Shown here piece after piece: positions 1 to 7,105 of a stretch of DNA of 64,000 nucleotides. A program made the translations under genes and the position numbers. The first letter of the stretch is position 1. Every line of letters begins with the position of its first letter. Origin of the DNA: Polaribacter glomeratus (lineage in GTDB: Bacteria > Bacteroidota > Bacteroidia > Flavobacteriales > Flavobacteriaceae). The notes beneath the pieces were generated by a model. It had not been told where the DNA came from and did no database searches. It saw only the letters and a program-made list of their open reading frames with translations. The DNA is taken from assembly GCF_002954665.1 (NCBI RefSeq), contig NZ_MSCM01000001.1:1973971-2037970 (forward strand), in the 5' to 3' direction.

Positions 1-215
1 ATTTAGAAGAACGTTTTAATTGGTATGCAGGTTTTGGAGCTGGTTTAGTTTCAGATGTAGATTTAGCAATTTTTGCTGCTGGAGTTATTGGTATTGAATA
101 TAATTTTAGTGCACCAATACTTTTATCACTAGATTATAGGCCAGAAATAGTTATTGGAGGTGGTTCAAATAATATAAACTCTAATTTTGGTTTAGGTGTT
201 AGATACCAATTTTAA
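1..215 (+). CDS. C-terminal end of an outer-membrane beta-barrel protein (5' end outside window)
   Basis: The open frame enters at base 3 and ends at TAA 213-215, so about 70 C-terminal residues are visible. The text alternates glycine/aromatic-rich strands (RFNWYAGFGAGLVSDVDLAI, then GIEYNF, LLSLDYRPEIVIGG, NFGLGVRYQF) and ends in Phe, the usual C-terminal signature of barrels inserted by BamA. This fits small outer-membrane barrels of the OmpX/OmpA-like type common in Flavobacteriaceae. The exact family cannot be named without the N-terminus. It is followed by a perfect bidirectional terminator shared with the convergent DUF4136 gene. Confidence 0.7.
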   Translation, partial: LEERFNWYAGFGAGLVSDVDLAIFAAGVIGIEYNFSAPILLSLDYRPEIVIGGGSNNINSNFGLGVRYQF

Positions 216-230
216 GGTAAATACTCTTCA

Positions 231-273
231 AAATATAACTGCCTCTAAATTAAATTTAGAGGCAGTTATATTT
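231..273. terminator. Bidirectional terminator between convergent genes
   Basis: Two perfect 21-base arms (231-251 and 253-273) are separated by one base. Each arm begins and ends in A/T-rich sequence around a GCCTC/GAGGC core, so both strands give a stem followed by a U-rich tail. It sits between the barrel gene stop (215) and the stop of the minus-strand lipoprotein gene (279). Confidence 0.85.
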
Positions 274-278
274 CAGAA

Positions 279-785
279 TTAGCTTTTAGGCGGATATTTT
301 TCTAAAATCTTAGTAATTACTTTTTGAAAATGAGCTTCTTTTTCTTCTGGAGTTCTTTTTTCTTTAATTTTAGAATTTAAAATTCCCTCCCAGATAACTT
401 GATTTGTTTTAGAATTCACAAACTCAATAACAAATTCTTCATTTAGCTTTTTACCTCCAATTGGGATGCCGCCAGAAAGACCAAAACCACCATTTCCTAA
501 ACCTATTCCTATTGAATTCCTATTTCTGCTTTCTGATATTTTAGAAGTAATATTGATAAAAAAATCAGGATTATCTAAATCTGCAAATCCGTTTTGTTCC
601 ATTTCTAAATTAAGAGCAGAAATTACTCTTTTAATATCCAATTCATTTAAACCTTTGCCAACATCTTCATAGTAACCGTAAGTTTTAAAATCAGAAAAAT
701 TAATAGCGTTATCGAAATCTGTCATCACTTTGGCCGATGAGCAGCTCATCAATAAGATGAAAAAAAGATATTTTAAATTCTTCAT
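279..785 (-). CDS. DUF4136 family lipoprotein
   Basis: A 168-residue protein with a short lipoprotein signal peptide: the hydrophobic stretch YLFFILLMSC ends in a Cys (about residue 15) followed by SS. The mature part begins with a FSDFKTYGYY segment, has a DFFINIT strand and a glycine-rich middle (GIGLGNGGFGLSGG), and ends with VIWEG. This is the layout of the DUF4136 family, predicted periplasm-facing lipoproteins of unknown function that are abundant in Bacteroidota. The start is ATG at 785. It lies 6 bases downstream of the M28 peptidase gene on the same strand, so the two are probably co-transcribed. Confidence 0.8.
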   Translation of the reverse strand: MKNLKYLFFILLMSCSSAKVMTDFDNAINFSDFKTYGYYEDVGKGLNELDIKRVISALNLEMEQNGFADLDNPDFFINITSKISESRNRNSIGIGLGNGGFGLSGGIPIGGKKLNEEFVIEFVNSKTNQVIWEGILNSKIKEKRTPEEKEAHFQKVITKILEKYPPKS

Positions 786-791
786 TATTTA

Positions 792-1799
792 CTATTTTTC
801 CTTTTTATCAAGAACAACTCTTGTAGGTGTATCTTTACCGTTAATAATGCTTTCTGTGCCTTTTGCGACTGCCTGAATTGTTTGTGTAATTACAGTCATA
901 TTTAGAGTTTTAGCTTCATCAGAAGCTTTATGATAATCTTTATCAACGTCTATAGGTGTTGTAGAAAAGGTATGCGAAGGAACGCCCAAACGCGCTAAAG
1001 ATGCATTGTCTGATCTAAAAAATAAATTAAAATTTGTATACGGATCCGGAAATAATTGATATCCTGTTCCTACTAAATTCTTCTGAATTATTTTTCCAAA
1101 ATCTGATCTTTCAAAGCCTGTTAACCATGCTGTATTTGGTCCAAAACTTGGTACTTTTCCTATCATTTCTAAATTGATTCCTGCAACAAATTTACTGGCA
1201 TCAATTCCTTTTCCAAAATGAGTAGAACCAATTAAACCCATTTCTTCAGCAGTAAAAGCAACAAAAACAATCGTTCTTTCATTTCCTACTTTTTTAAAAT
1301 ATTCTGCCAAAGCTAAAACGCCCGTTACTCCAGATGCATCATCGTTTGCGCCATTATAAATTTTATCTTCACCTTTACCTTCATTTCCTAAATGATCGTA
1401 ATGTGCAGAAATAATAACATATTCGCCTTTTTTACTTTTGCCTTCTAAAACACCTATAATATTTGCGCTCGTAATTTCTTTTTCTCCTTTTATTGGTGTA
1501 AAATTAAAGGTTTGTCTGTACGATTCTAGATTTTCAAAAGTTGATAAACCAATTCTTTTAAATTCATTTTCTATATATGTTGCAGCTTTTTCAATTCCAG
1601 GAGTTCCAGATTTTCTTCCCTCCATTTCATCAGAAGCCAATGTATATAAGTGCTTTTTAACAATCATAGAATCAATAAAAAAGGCGTTTTTTACAACTTC
1701 TGTTTTGGTTGATTTTACGGCTGTTTTGGTAACTTTCTTTGCACTATTGCAAGAAATTATAAATACTGATGCGACTAAAGTGATAAATATTCTCTTCAT
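792..1799 (-). CDS. M28-family zinc aminopeptidase, lipoprotein
   Basis: A 335-residue secreted peptidase. A lipobox-like IISC puts the lipidated Cys at residue 17. The two-zinc M28 core is complete: AHYDHLG (His133), NDDASG (Asp153/154), TAEE (Glu185/186), NLEMIG and a late PSHTF histidine. M28 enzymes of this type remove N-terminal amino acids from peptides in the periplasm or at the outer surface. The residues after the signal peptide are Lys/Thr/Val-rich and low in complexity, probably a flexible tether. The gene is divergent from kdsA and is followed closely by the DUF4136 lipoprotein gene. Confidence 0.88.
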   Translation of the reverse strand: MKRIFITLVASVFIISCNSAKKVTKTAVKSTKTEVVKNAFFIDSMIVKKHLYTLASDEMEGRKSGTPGIEKAATYIENEFKRIGLSTFENLESYRQTFNFTPIKGEKEITSANIIGVLEGKSKKGEYVIISAHYDHLGNEGKGEDKIYNGANDDASGVTGVLALAEYFKKVGNERTIVFVAFTAEEMGLIGSTHFGKGIDASKFVAGINLEMIGKVPSFGPNTAWLTGFERSDFGKIIQKNLVGTGYQLFPDPYTNFNLFFRSDNASLARLGVPSHTFSTTPIDVDKDYHKASDEAKTLNMTVITQTIQAVAKGTESIINGKDTPTRVVLDKKEK

Positions 1800-1843
1800 T
1801 TTTTTGATTTTTAAAAGCCTAAATATAAGACTAATTTTTTATG

Positions 1844-1851
1844 TATTTTTG
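1844..1851 (+). promoter_or_regulatory. Bacteroidota -7 promoter element for kdsA
   Basis: TATTTTTG matches the Bacteroidota -7 consensus TAnnTTTG. Transcription would begin near 1857, leaving about 11 bases before the ATG at 1868. This argues that a longer in-frame ATG at 1841 lies inside the promoter and is not used. Confidence 0.6.
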
Positions 1852-1867
1852 CCTAAAAAGTATACAA

Positions 1868-2686
1868 ATGATTTTATCTGAAATTCCGAATATAAAACAC
1901 ACAAACGAAAATAACTTTTTTCTTTTAGCTGGGCCTTGCGCTATTGAAGGCGAAGAAATGGCATTAAGAATTGCTGAAAAAATAGTTTCAATTACTGATA
2001 AATTAAAAATTCCTTTTATATTTAAAGGAAGCTTTAAAAAAGCAAACAGAAGTAGAATTGATAGTTTTACAGGAATTGGAGATGAAAAAGCATTAAAGAT
2101 TTTACGCAAAGTTTCCGAAACTTTCGGCGTGCCAACGGTTACAGATATTCACGAAATTTCGGATGCACAAAAAGCAGCCGAATATGTAGATGTTTTGCAA
2201 ATTCCTGCGTTTTTAGTAAGACAAACAGATTTAGTTGTTGCTGCCGCAGAAACAGGAAAAGTAGTCAATTTAAAAAAAGGACAATTTATGAGTCCGGCTT
2301 CCATGAAACACGCAGTCCAAAAAGTACTAGATGCAGGTTCTAATAAAGCTTGGATTACAGATCGCGGAACCATGTTTGGCTACCAGGATATGATTGTCGA
2401 TTTTAGGGGAATTCCTGAAATGCGTAAATTTGCCCCAACAATTTTGGATGTAACACATTCTTTACAACAGCCAAATCAAACTGCAGGAATTACTGGCGGA
2501 AGACCAGGTATGATTGAAACAATTGCTAGAGCAGGAATTGTAAATAATGTGGATGGTTTATTTATTGAAACTCATTTTGATCCTGCAAATGCAAAAAGCG
2601 ACGGAGCAAACATGTTGCATTTAGACAATTTAGAAAGTTTATTGAGCAATTTAGTTGCAATAAGAAAAACAATAAATAATTTATAA
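1868..2686 (+). CDS. kdsA: 3-deoxy-8-phosphooctulonate synthase (KDO-8-P synthase)
   Basis: KdsA condenses phosphoenolpyruvate with arabinose 5-phosphate to KDO-8-phosphate, the first committed step toward the KDO sugar of lipopolysaccharide, in the cytosol. Family signatures are clear: LLAGPCAIEG near the N-terminus, FKGSFKKANRS, PTVTDIHE, QIPAFLVRQTDL, NLKKGQFMSP, DRGTMFGY, DVTHSLQQP and ETHFDPANAKSDGANML. The 272-residue length is normal. I start at ATG 1868 (MILSEIP) and not 1841, because 1841-1851 overlaps a good promoter element and the nine extra residues are unlike the family. A strong terminator follows at 2709, so it appears monocistronic. Confidence 0.96.
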   Translation: MILSEIPNIKHTNENNFFLLAGPCAIEGEEMALRIAEKIVSITDKLKIPFIFKGSFKKANRSRIDSFTGIGDEKALKILRKVSETFGVPTVTDIHEISDAQKAAEYVDVLQIPAFLVRQTDLVVAAAETGKVVNLKKGQFMSPASMKHAVQKVLDAGSNKAWITDRGTMFGYQDMIVDFRGIPEMRKFAPTILDVTHSLQQPNQTAGITGGRPGMIETIARAGIVNNVDGLFIETHFDPANAKSDGANMLHLDNLESLLSNLVAIRKTINNL

Positions 2687-2708
2687 AATATAGTAATTTA
2701 TGCTATTA

Positions 2709-2744
2709 AAATCCTTCAAGTTTTAAAACCTGAAGGATTTTTTT
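2709..2744 (+). terminator. Rho-independent terminator after kdsA
   Basis: Arms AATCCTTCAAGTTTT and AAAACCTGAAGGATT pair with one A-C mismatch and are followed by seven or more T. It sits 22 bases after the kdsA stop. Confidence 0.85.
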
Positions 2745-2798
2745 GCTTAAATATCTTAAAGGCACAATTTTTGGTTCTTATTCTTGTTTAACTTTTAG

Positions 2799-3761
2799 AT
2801 GATGAAAAAACTTGTATTTCTATTTTTATACATAAACATGTCTACTTTTTCACAAAGTTTCGAAAAAGTTGACGCTCTTGTTATAAACTACCCACGATTT
2901 TCTAAAGTTGAAGATTTGGCCAATCAAATTGAAAAAGATTTTTATTCTGATGCGGATAAATCTAGAGCAGCATTTTTTTGGTTGACAGAAAATATTCGTT
3001 ATAATTTAAGCGAATTTTACAATCCAAGAAAAAGAAAATATAATTTTCAATATACATCCGAAGAAGAAAAAATAGAAAAATTACAAGCTCTTAAAGACAA
3101 TTTAGTGGCTGAAACTTTTAGAAATAAAACAGGAGTTTGCGAAGAATATGCACAGTCTTTTAAAAAAATATGTGATTTATTAAAAATTGAAGCCGAAGTA
3201 ATTAAAGGAAATGTAAGAAATACAGCTGCTGAAATTGGTAAAATTGCAACCTCTACAAACCATGCTTGGAATGCAGTTAAAATTGATGGAAATTGGTTAG
3301 TTTTGGATGCAACTTGGGCTGCTGGATCTGTAAAAAATGACAAATGGAATCGAAATTTTAATGCCTATTTTTATGATATTCCTAAAAGTAAAATTTTTAA
3401 AACTCATTATCCAGATGATAAAATCTGGAAAATCCGTTTTGGAAGGATGGATGAAAAAGAATTTTACAATCAGCCAATTTATTCTAATCCATTTTTACAG
3501 CTAAATGCTGATTTAACTTCTCCACTAACAGGAATCATTAAACTTAAATCATCCGAAGACATTATACTTAGGTTCAATAACTTAGACAGTAACCTCTTAC
3601 TTTTCTACACTTTAAAAGGGATGAAAATTGGACAAAAACCTGTTATTACATCCATAAAAACTACAACAACTTTAACAATTAAAAATCCAAAAACAAATAC
3701 CAGTTTGGTTTTGTATATCAATAATGAAGATGCTTTGCACTTTAAAGTAGAAATTGATTAA
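2799..3761 (+). CDS. Secreted transglutaminase-like cysteine protein
   Basis: A 320-residue exported protein. The signal peptide is KKLVFLFLYINMSTFSQ with probable cleavage after SQ. The transglutaminase-like fold shows its full triad: Cys114 in TGVCEEYA, His155 in TNHAWN and Asp170 in LVLDATWAAG. In bacteria such papain-fold domains act as peptidases or protein/peptide cross-linking enzymes in the periplasm. Substrates cannot be read from sequence. The C-terminal 100 residues (after NAYFYDIPKSK) form a beta-rich region of unknown role. Start ATG 2799 or the adjacent ATG 2802 are equally possible. Confidence 0.82.
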   Translation: MMKKLVFLFLYINMSTFSQSFEKVDALVINYPRFSKVEDLANQIEKDFYSDADKSRAAFFWLTENIRYNLSEFYNPRKRKYNFQYTSEEEKIEKLQALKDNLVAETFRNKTGVCEEYAQSFKKICDLLKIEAEVIKGNVRNTAAEIGKIATSTNHAWNAVKIDGNWLVLDATWAAGSVKNDKWNRNFNAYFYDIPKSKIFKTHYPDDKIWKIRFGRMDEKEFYNQPIYSNPFLQLNADLTSPLTGIIKLKSSEDIILRFNNLDSNLLLFYTLKGMKIGQKPVITSIKTTTTLTIKNPKTNTSLVLYINNEDALHFKVEID

Positions 3762-4149
3762 AACTTCTTTTATAAAAAATCGCTACTTTTTTCTTGAATT
3801 CGTCGGCTAAAACCACACTTAAAATTTCTTAATTAATATCTTGTCTATTTAACTGTTTTAAAATTTAAATTATTTTTTTATCATCAGTCATTAAAACTAT
3901 ATAAACGCTGTTAAATAACATGAAAATATATAGAATAATTTCCTTTAAAATGCATCTAAAAAACAAAAAGGTTTGTGATACAAATAAAAAAAATGTACTT
4001 TACACCTCTGTTTTAAATCAAATTATATTGAAGCACTTTCTATTGAAACGTGCAAATACATTAAAACCATACAAATGGTTCTGTCTGATTTAAAAGGTAT
4101 GCTTTTACAAGTTTCATTTTTTTGTATATTAGCAAGATTTTTAAAATTT
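3762..4149. other. Intergenic gap, no gene recognised
   Basis: About 390 bases of AT-rich sequence between the transglutaminase gene and the most likely start of the next membrane protein. There is no convincing reading frame, no strong hairpin and no clear TAnnTTTG element. If the membrane protein starts at 4075 instead of 4150 the gap is shorter. Confidence 0.5.
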
Positions 4150-4713
4150 ATGGATAAACAAGATAATTTTCAATTAAATTTTTCTTTAAAAGGATATTCT
4201 AGTATTCAAATTGGATTGTACTTTTTATTAGCGGCTTTTTCTATTAAAAAAATACTTGAAGGTTTTTTAATCGATGACAACCCAATGGGCATGTTATCTG
4301 CTGAAATAATTGAAATTTTAGTTTTAGGTATTATTTTTTTAACGATTGTACTTTCTGCCTTAGCCTTGTTTTTTAAAGGTCGAAGAAAAGCCAGAAGACA
4401 AGAATATAAACTTTGGAACGCTAAGACAAAAAATAATTTTCGGGCTTTTACAACTAGTTTTATACTAATTTTTTCAATTCTTATTATCTTAACTACTCAA
4501 GATTTTGCAGATTATATGGCGCCTACTTTTTTATTTTTGTATGGCATTTCATTACTATTTTTAAAAATTAAAAAGAGTAAGAACCTTTTTGTGCTATCTG
4601 GTGTTAGTTTACTGCTTACAATGATTTGTATATTAATTCCCAATTACTGGTATTCATCAATTTACATTTTAGGAGTTGCACATATTACGTATGGCTTGGT
4701 TGTTAAAAATTAA
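4150..4713 (+). CDS. Six-helix integral membrane protein of unknown function
   Basis: From ATG 4150 the product has 187 residues (MDKQDNFQLNFSLKGYSS at the N-terminus). Hydrophobic helices follow: IQIGLYFLLAAFSI, EIIEILVLGIIFLTIVLSALA, TSFILIFSILIILT, APTFLFLYGISLLFL, LFVLSGVSLLLTMICIL and SSIYILGVAHITYGLV. A basic loop (FKGRRKARRQEYK) after helix 2 predicts a cytoplasmic side. I recognise no family. An upstream in-frame ATG at 4075 would add 25 hydrophobic residues. I prefer 4150 because a polar, charged N-terminus is more natural. It converges on the DUF3820 gene, and the two stops overlap by four bases. Confidence 0.55.
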   Translation: MDKQDNFQLNFSLKGYSSIQIGLYFLLAAFSIKKILEGFLIDDNPMGMLSAEIIEILVLGIIFLTIVLSALALFFKGRRKARRQEYKLWNAKTKNNFRAFTTSFILIFSILIILTTQDFADYMAPTFLFLYGISLLFLKIKKSKNLFVLSGVSLLLTMICILIPNYWYSSIYILGVAHITYGLVVKN

Positions 4714-4931
4714 AATTTTCTTCTAATTTCTCTAATCATATCCTCTAAACCATTTAATTGCAGTTCATAAACCAACTCCATTTGCTTTCCTAGCTTTCCG
4801 TTTGGAAATCCTTTAGTTTTGTACCAAACTATATAATGTTCTGGCAAATCAATTAAAAAAGTGCCTTTATATTTACCAAAGGGCATTTTCATTTTAGCTA
4901 AATCAATAAGAAATTGTTTGTCTTCTATCAT
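4710..4931 (-). CDS. DUF3820 family small protein
   Basis: A 73-residue protein with the family signature MPFGKYKGTFLIDLPEHYI followed by VWYKTKGFPNGKLGKQMEL. DUF3820 proteins are small cytosolic proteins of unclear function found across Proteobacteria and Bacteroidota. The start ATG is at 4931, directly after the stop of the dehydrogenase gene at 4932, so the two are transcribed together. Its stop overlaps the convergent membrane-protein gene by four bases. Confidence 0.8.
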   Translation of the reverse strand: MIEDKQFLIDLAKMKMPFGKYKGTFLIDLPEHYIVWYKTKGFPNGKLGKQMELVYELQLNGLEDMIREIRRKF

Positions 4932-6137
4932 TTATTCTTTACCATCTAAATAATCTTGTAAATAAGAAAAACGTGCTGTTAACTTACCTTTTTCAGTCAT
5001 TTTTGCACGCTCTAAAACGCCGTCTTTATCATTATTAAAAAATGCAGGAATTACATTTTCTAAAAACATTTCTCCAAAACCTTCGCTTGCGTCTTGGGGT
5101 AATTCGCAGGGTAAATTATCAACAGCCATTACAACAATAGCATCTTTATCTTTAAAATCTACCTCAGATTCCGTTTTAGGATTGTAACCGTAAAAAGGGT
5201 CTGCAATTGTAGATGCTCTTAAAGTTGATGCTACAGGACCATCTACGTCACAAGAAATATCAGCCACATATTTAATTTTAAAATCTATTAATTTAGCATC
5301 TTCTCTTGTAAATAAATAAGGCGCTCCGTTTCCATAAAAATGACCCGCAATAAAGAAATCTGTTACGCTAGCAAAACGCATAAAATCAGATTCATATTCT
5401 TCTGGATTATTATAAAAATCGGAATTATCAATTACGTTTCCGTCTTTACGTTTGTTATAATCTAAAACATCTAAAAAACAATAAATGGGTTCACTAAAAG
5501 TTTTGGTTATATAATCGTTTACAGAAACCATTTTAATATTCATTGCGTCCAGCATTTCTTTTGCCCCGTAAGCAACTTTACCACTTCCTGTTAATAAAAT
5601 TTTAATGTTTGACACATTAATTTTCTTTAATTCAGTAATTAATTCTTGCTGATTCTCTAGTGTTTCTGCCTTTGGTAAATTAAAAGTTCCGTTTGTGATA
5701 CCAATTGCTCTAAAACCATTATATGCACCAACAATGCCTGCGTAACGGCCAAAACCAATTAAACGTGCTCCATTTTCTCTGATAATAGTTTCGTGATCGA
5801 ATAACTGAATATTTTTTTCTAAAACTGCTTTTAGCAATTCTCTATTGTAAGGTTGTTTTTTGATAGTATGACTAAAGAAAAAATATTTTTTATTAGCAAT
5901 TAAAGCACTTATTGGCACTTCTTTTACTCCAAATAACACCTCACAATCGCTTATATCTTCTGTAACTTTAAAACCTGCTTCTTTATATTGTTCATCCGTA
6001 AAAATTCTAATAGAAGAACTTTCTACTTTTATTTCTGATGATGGAAATTGATCTTGAAATTCTTTTAATTTTCCTGGTGAAAAAACAACTCTTCTATCTG
6101 GTGGGTTTTTACGCTCTTTGATAATTGCAAACTTCAT
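4932..6137 (-). CDS. NAD(P)-dependent dehydrogenase of the alanine dehydrogenase/PNT/LYS1 type
   Basis: A 401-residue enzyme. The N-terminal AlaDH/PNT domain begins MKFAIIKERKNPPDRRVVFS and contains FFFSHTIKKQPYNRELL, which resembles the HxxKxQ substrate-site motif of fungal saccharopine dehydrogenase (LYS1), followed by ENGARLIGFGRYAGIVGA. The Rossmann segment reads ILLTGSGKVAYGAKEMLDAM, and DISCDVDGPVAST is shared with LYS1-like proteins. It is therefore likely an NAD-linked dehydrogenase acting on an amino acid such as saccharopine, lysine or alanine. Activity is not settled by sequence. It is followed without gap by the DUF3820 gene and is divergent from tmRNA. Confidence 0.7.
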   Translation of the reverse strand: MKFAIIKERKNPPDRRVVFSPGKLKEFQDQFPSSEIKVESSSIRIFTDEQYKEAGFKVTEDISDCEVLFGVKEVPISALIANKKYFFFSHTIKKQPYNRELLKAVLEKNIQLFDHETIIRENGARLIGFGRYAGIVGAYNGFRAIGITNGTFNLPKAETLENQQELITELKKINVSNIKILLTGSGKVAYGAKEMLDAMNIKMVSVNDYITKTFSEPIYCFLDVLDYNKRKDGNVIDNSDFYNNPEEYESDFMRFASVTDFFIAGHFYGNGAPYLFTREDAKLIDFKIKYVADISCDVDGPVASTLRASTIADPFYGYNPKTESEVDFKDKDAIVVMAVDNLPCELPQDASEGFGEMFLENVIPAFFNNDKDGVLERAKMTEKGKLTARFSYLQDYLDGKE

Positions 6138-6262
6138 TTTTATATGTTTTAGGAGCTACTGAAATGCTGAAATAAAATCAACCTAAACAGGCTAAATAGT
6201 ATTAGTGTAATATTTGTTCGAAGATATTAGATTTTATAATGATAAACAACTGTATTTTTTTA

Positions 6263-6270
6263 TACTTTTG
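6263..6270 (+). promoter_or_regulatory. Candidate -7 promoter element for tmRNA
   Basis: TACTTTTG matches TAnnTTTG and is 41 bases before the first base of mature tmRNA, so a short 5' leader would need RNase processing. No clear -33 TTG box is seen at the ideal spacing. Confidence 0.45.
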
Positions 6271-6311
6271 CAAACTGTATTTCTAATTAGAAATATTTCA
6301 TTGACATTTTT

Positions 6312-6701
6312 GGGGACGACTGGTTTTGACAGCAAGATCAGTAGATTTGTAAGCATACCAAGGAATGAAATTATTCTTGTAAAACTTATTTCACCTTTTT
6401 AAACGGCGAAGATAACTACGCTTTAGCTGCTTAATCCGAAATATAGTAGGATTGGCCTAGGCACACAAGGTGTGCAAGCTTTATGTCCACGAAAAGCCTT
6501 GGTTTATGGCGTTTCATATTAGGGCATCGTAAATATAAACATAGAAAACCTGAAACTTCGGCGGGTTTTTGAAACTAAAGAAGTTAAGTTAAAAGTAGGT
6601 TGTTTTTGATCATCTTTTAAACGAAAACCAATCAAAAACTAAGTATGTAGAAAGCTTTTTGACTGCTTGTTTGGACCCGAGTTCGATTCTCGGCGTCTCC
6701 A
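6312..6701 (+). ncRNA. ssrA: Transfer-messenger RNA (tmRNA)
   Basis: tmRNA rescues ribosomes stalled on broken mRNAs and tags the nascent peptide for degradation, together with SmpB. The 5' end GGGGACG pairs with CGTCTCC at 6694-6700 to make the seven-base acceptor stem, followed by discriminator A6701. The T arm reads GGACCCGAGTTCGATTCTCGG, a typical T-loop hairpin. The tag frame is at 6405-6434. CCA is not encoded. The 390-base length is normal for one-piece tmRNA. The 3' end is the integration target of two elements (14-base core repeated at 27238 and 31983), and integration has left the RNA sequence intact. Confidence 0.95.
6405..6434 (+). other. tmRNA proteolysis-tag reading frame (GEDNYALAA-stop)
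   Basis: Codons GGC GAA GAT AAC TAC GCT TTA GCT GCT TAA encode GEDNYALAA. With the alanine carried by tmRNA the tag would be A-GEDNYALAA. The C-terminal ALAA is the usual ClpXP recognition end, and the form resembles flavobacterial tags of the GENNYALAA type, with Asp at position 3. Confidence 0.9.
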
Positions 6702-6705
6702 CTTT
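6689..6705 (+). repeat. att core copy 1 (attL of element 1), inside the ssrA 3' end
   Basis: CTCGGCGTCTCCACTTT at 6689-6705 recurs exactly at 27238-27254. The first 14 bases recur at 31983-31996. The core covers the 3' side of the tmRNA T arm and acceptor stem, the classic target for tyrosine integrases that use tRNA or tmRNA genes. Confidence 0.9.
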
Positions 6706-6708
6706 CAA

Positions 6709-6742
6709 CCCTGTAAATAACTAATTTACAGGGTTTTATTTT
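6709..6742 (+). terminator. Terminator just inside element 1, serving tmRNA
   Basis: CCCTGTAAAT (6709-6718) pairs perfectly with ATTTACAGGG (6724-6733), followed by TTTTATTTTTT. It starts seven bases after the tmRNA end and lies within the element, so the element supplies the terminator for the tmRNA it interrupts. Confidence 0.88.
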
Positions 6743-6746
6743 TTAA

Positions 6747-6765
6747 GGTGCTGTTTTGGGTGCTG
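6747..6765 (+). repeat. Element 1 left end: GGTGCTG direct repeat pair
   Basis: GGTGCTGTTTTGGGTGCTG holds two GGTGCTG copies (6747 and 6759) 12 bases apart. The same 19 bases with one change occur at 27102-27120 near the other end, in the same orientation. These are likely arm-type integrase binding sites. Confidence 0.65.
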
Positions 6766-6816
6766 TTTTTTATTTATTGAAAGCCTCTCTACTAAAGTCT
6801 TTTACTTAAAATATAG

Positions 6817-7104
6817 ATTTTAAACTATATATATTTAGAAGATCAGGATTGGAAAAGTGACTCGGCAGATTCCTTTTCCTTAGAACGTTCCGAATACGCA
6901 AAGATTTATGATGATTTTATTATTAAGTTAAAAGAAAAGTATCCTGATGAAGAGGAAACGATTATTAAAAAACATATTAAACGTATTACTCCAGCTGAAT
7001 TTGCTTCATCGAGTTTCTATACTGAGCTACCTATAAGAAAAAGTAATGTTGATAAAATAATTAATGACGTTATTAAACATTTTTTTTTGCAAAAGGCCTC
7101 ATAA
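6817..7104 (+). pseudogene. C-terminal remnant of an unidentified protein gene
   Basis: After TAG 6814-6816 a frame stays open to TAA 7102-7104 and reads like real protein (for example IYDDFIIKLKEKYPDEEE, then HIKRITPAEFASSSFYTELP and SNVDKIINDVIKHF). No ATG, GTG or TTG start with a plausible context is present, so the 5' end appears to have been lost. The frame ends one base before the convergent hsdR stop. I do not recognise the family. It may be what remains of a gene truncated when the element's left end was rearranged. Confidence 0.5.
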
Positions 7105-7105
7105 G

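Noticed and set aside
6214..6402. Plus-strand open frame of 62 codons
   Set aside because: It overlaps the promoter and first part of tmRNA; the RNA gene accounts for the sequence.
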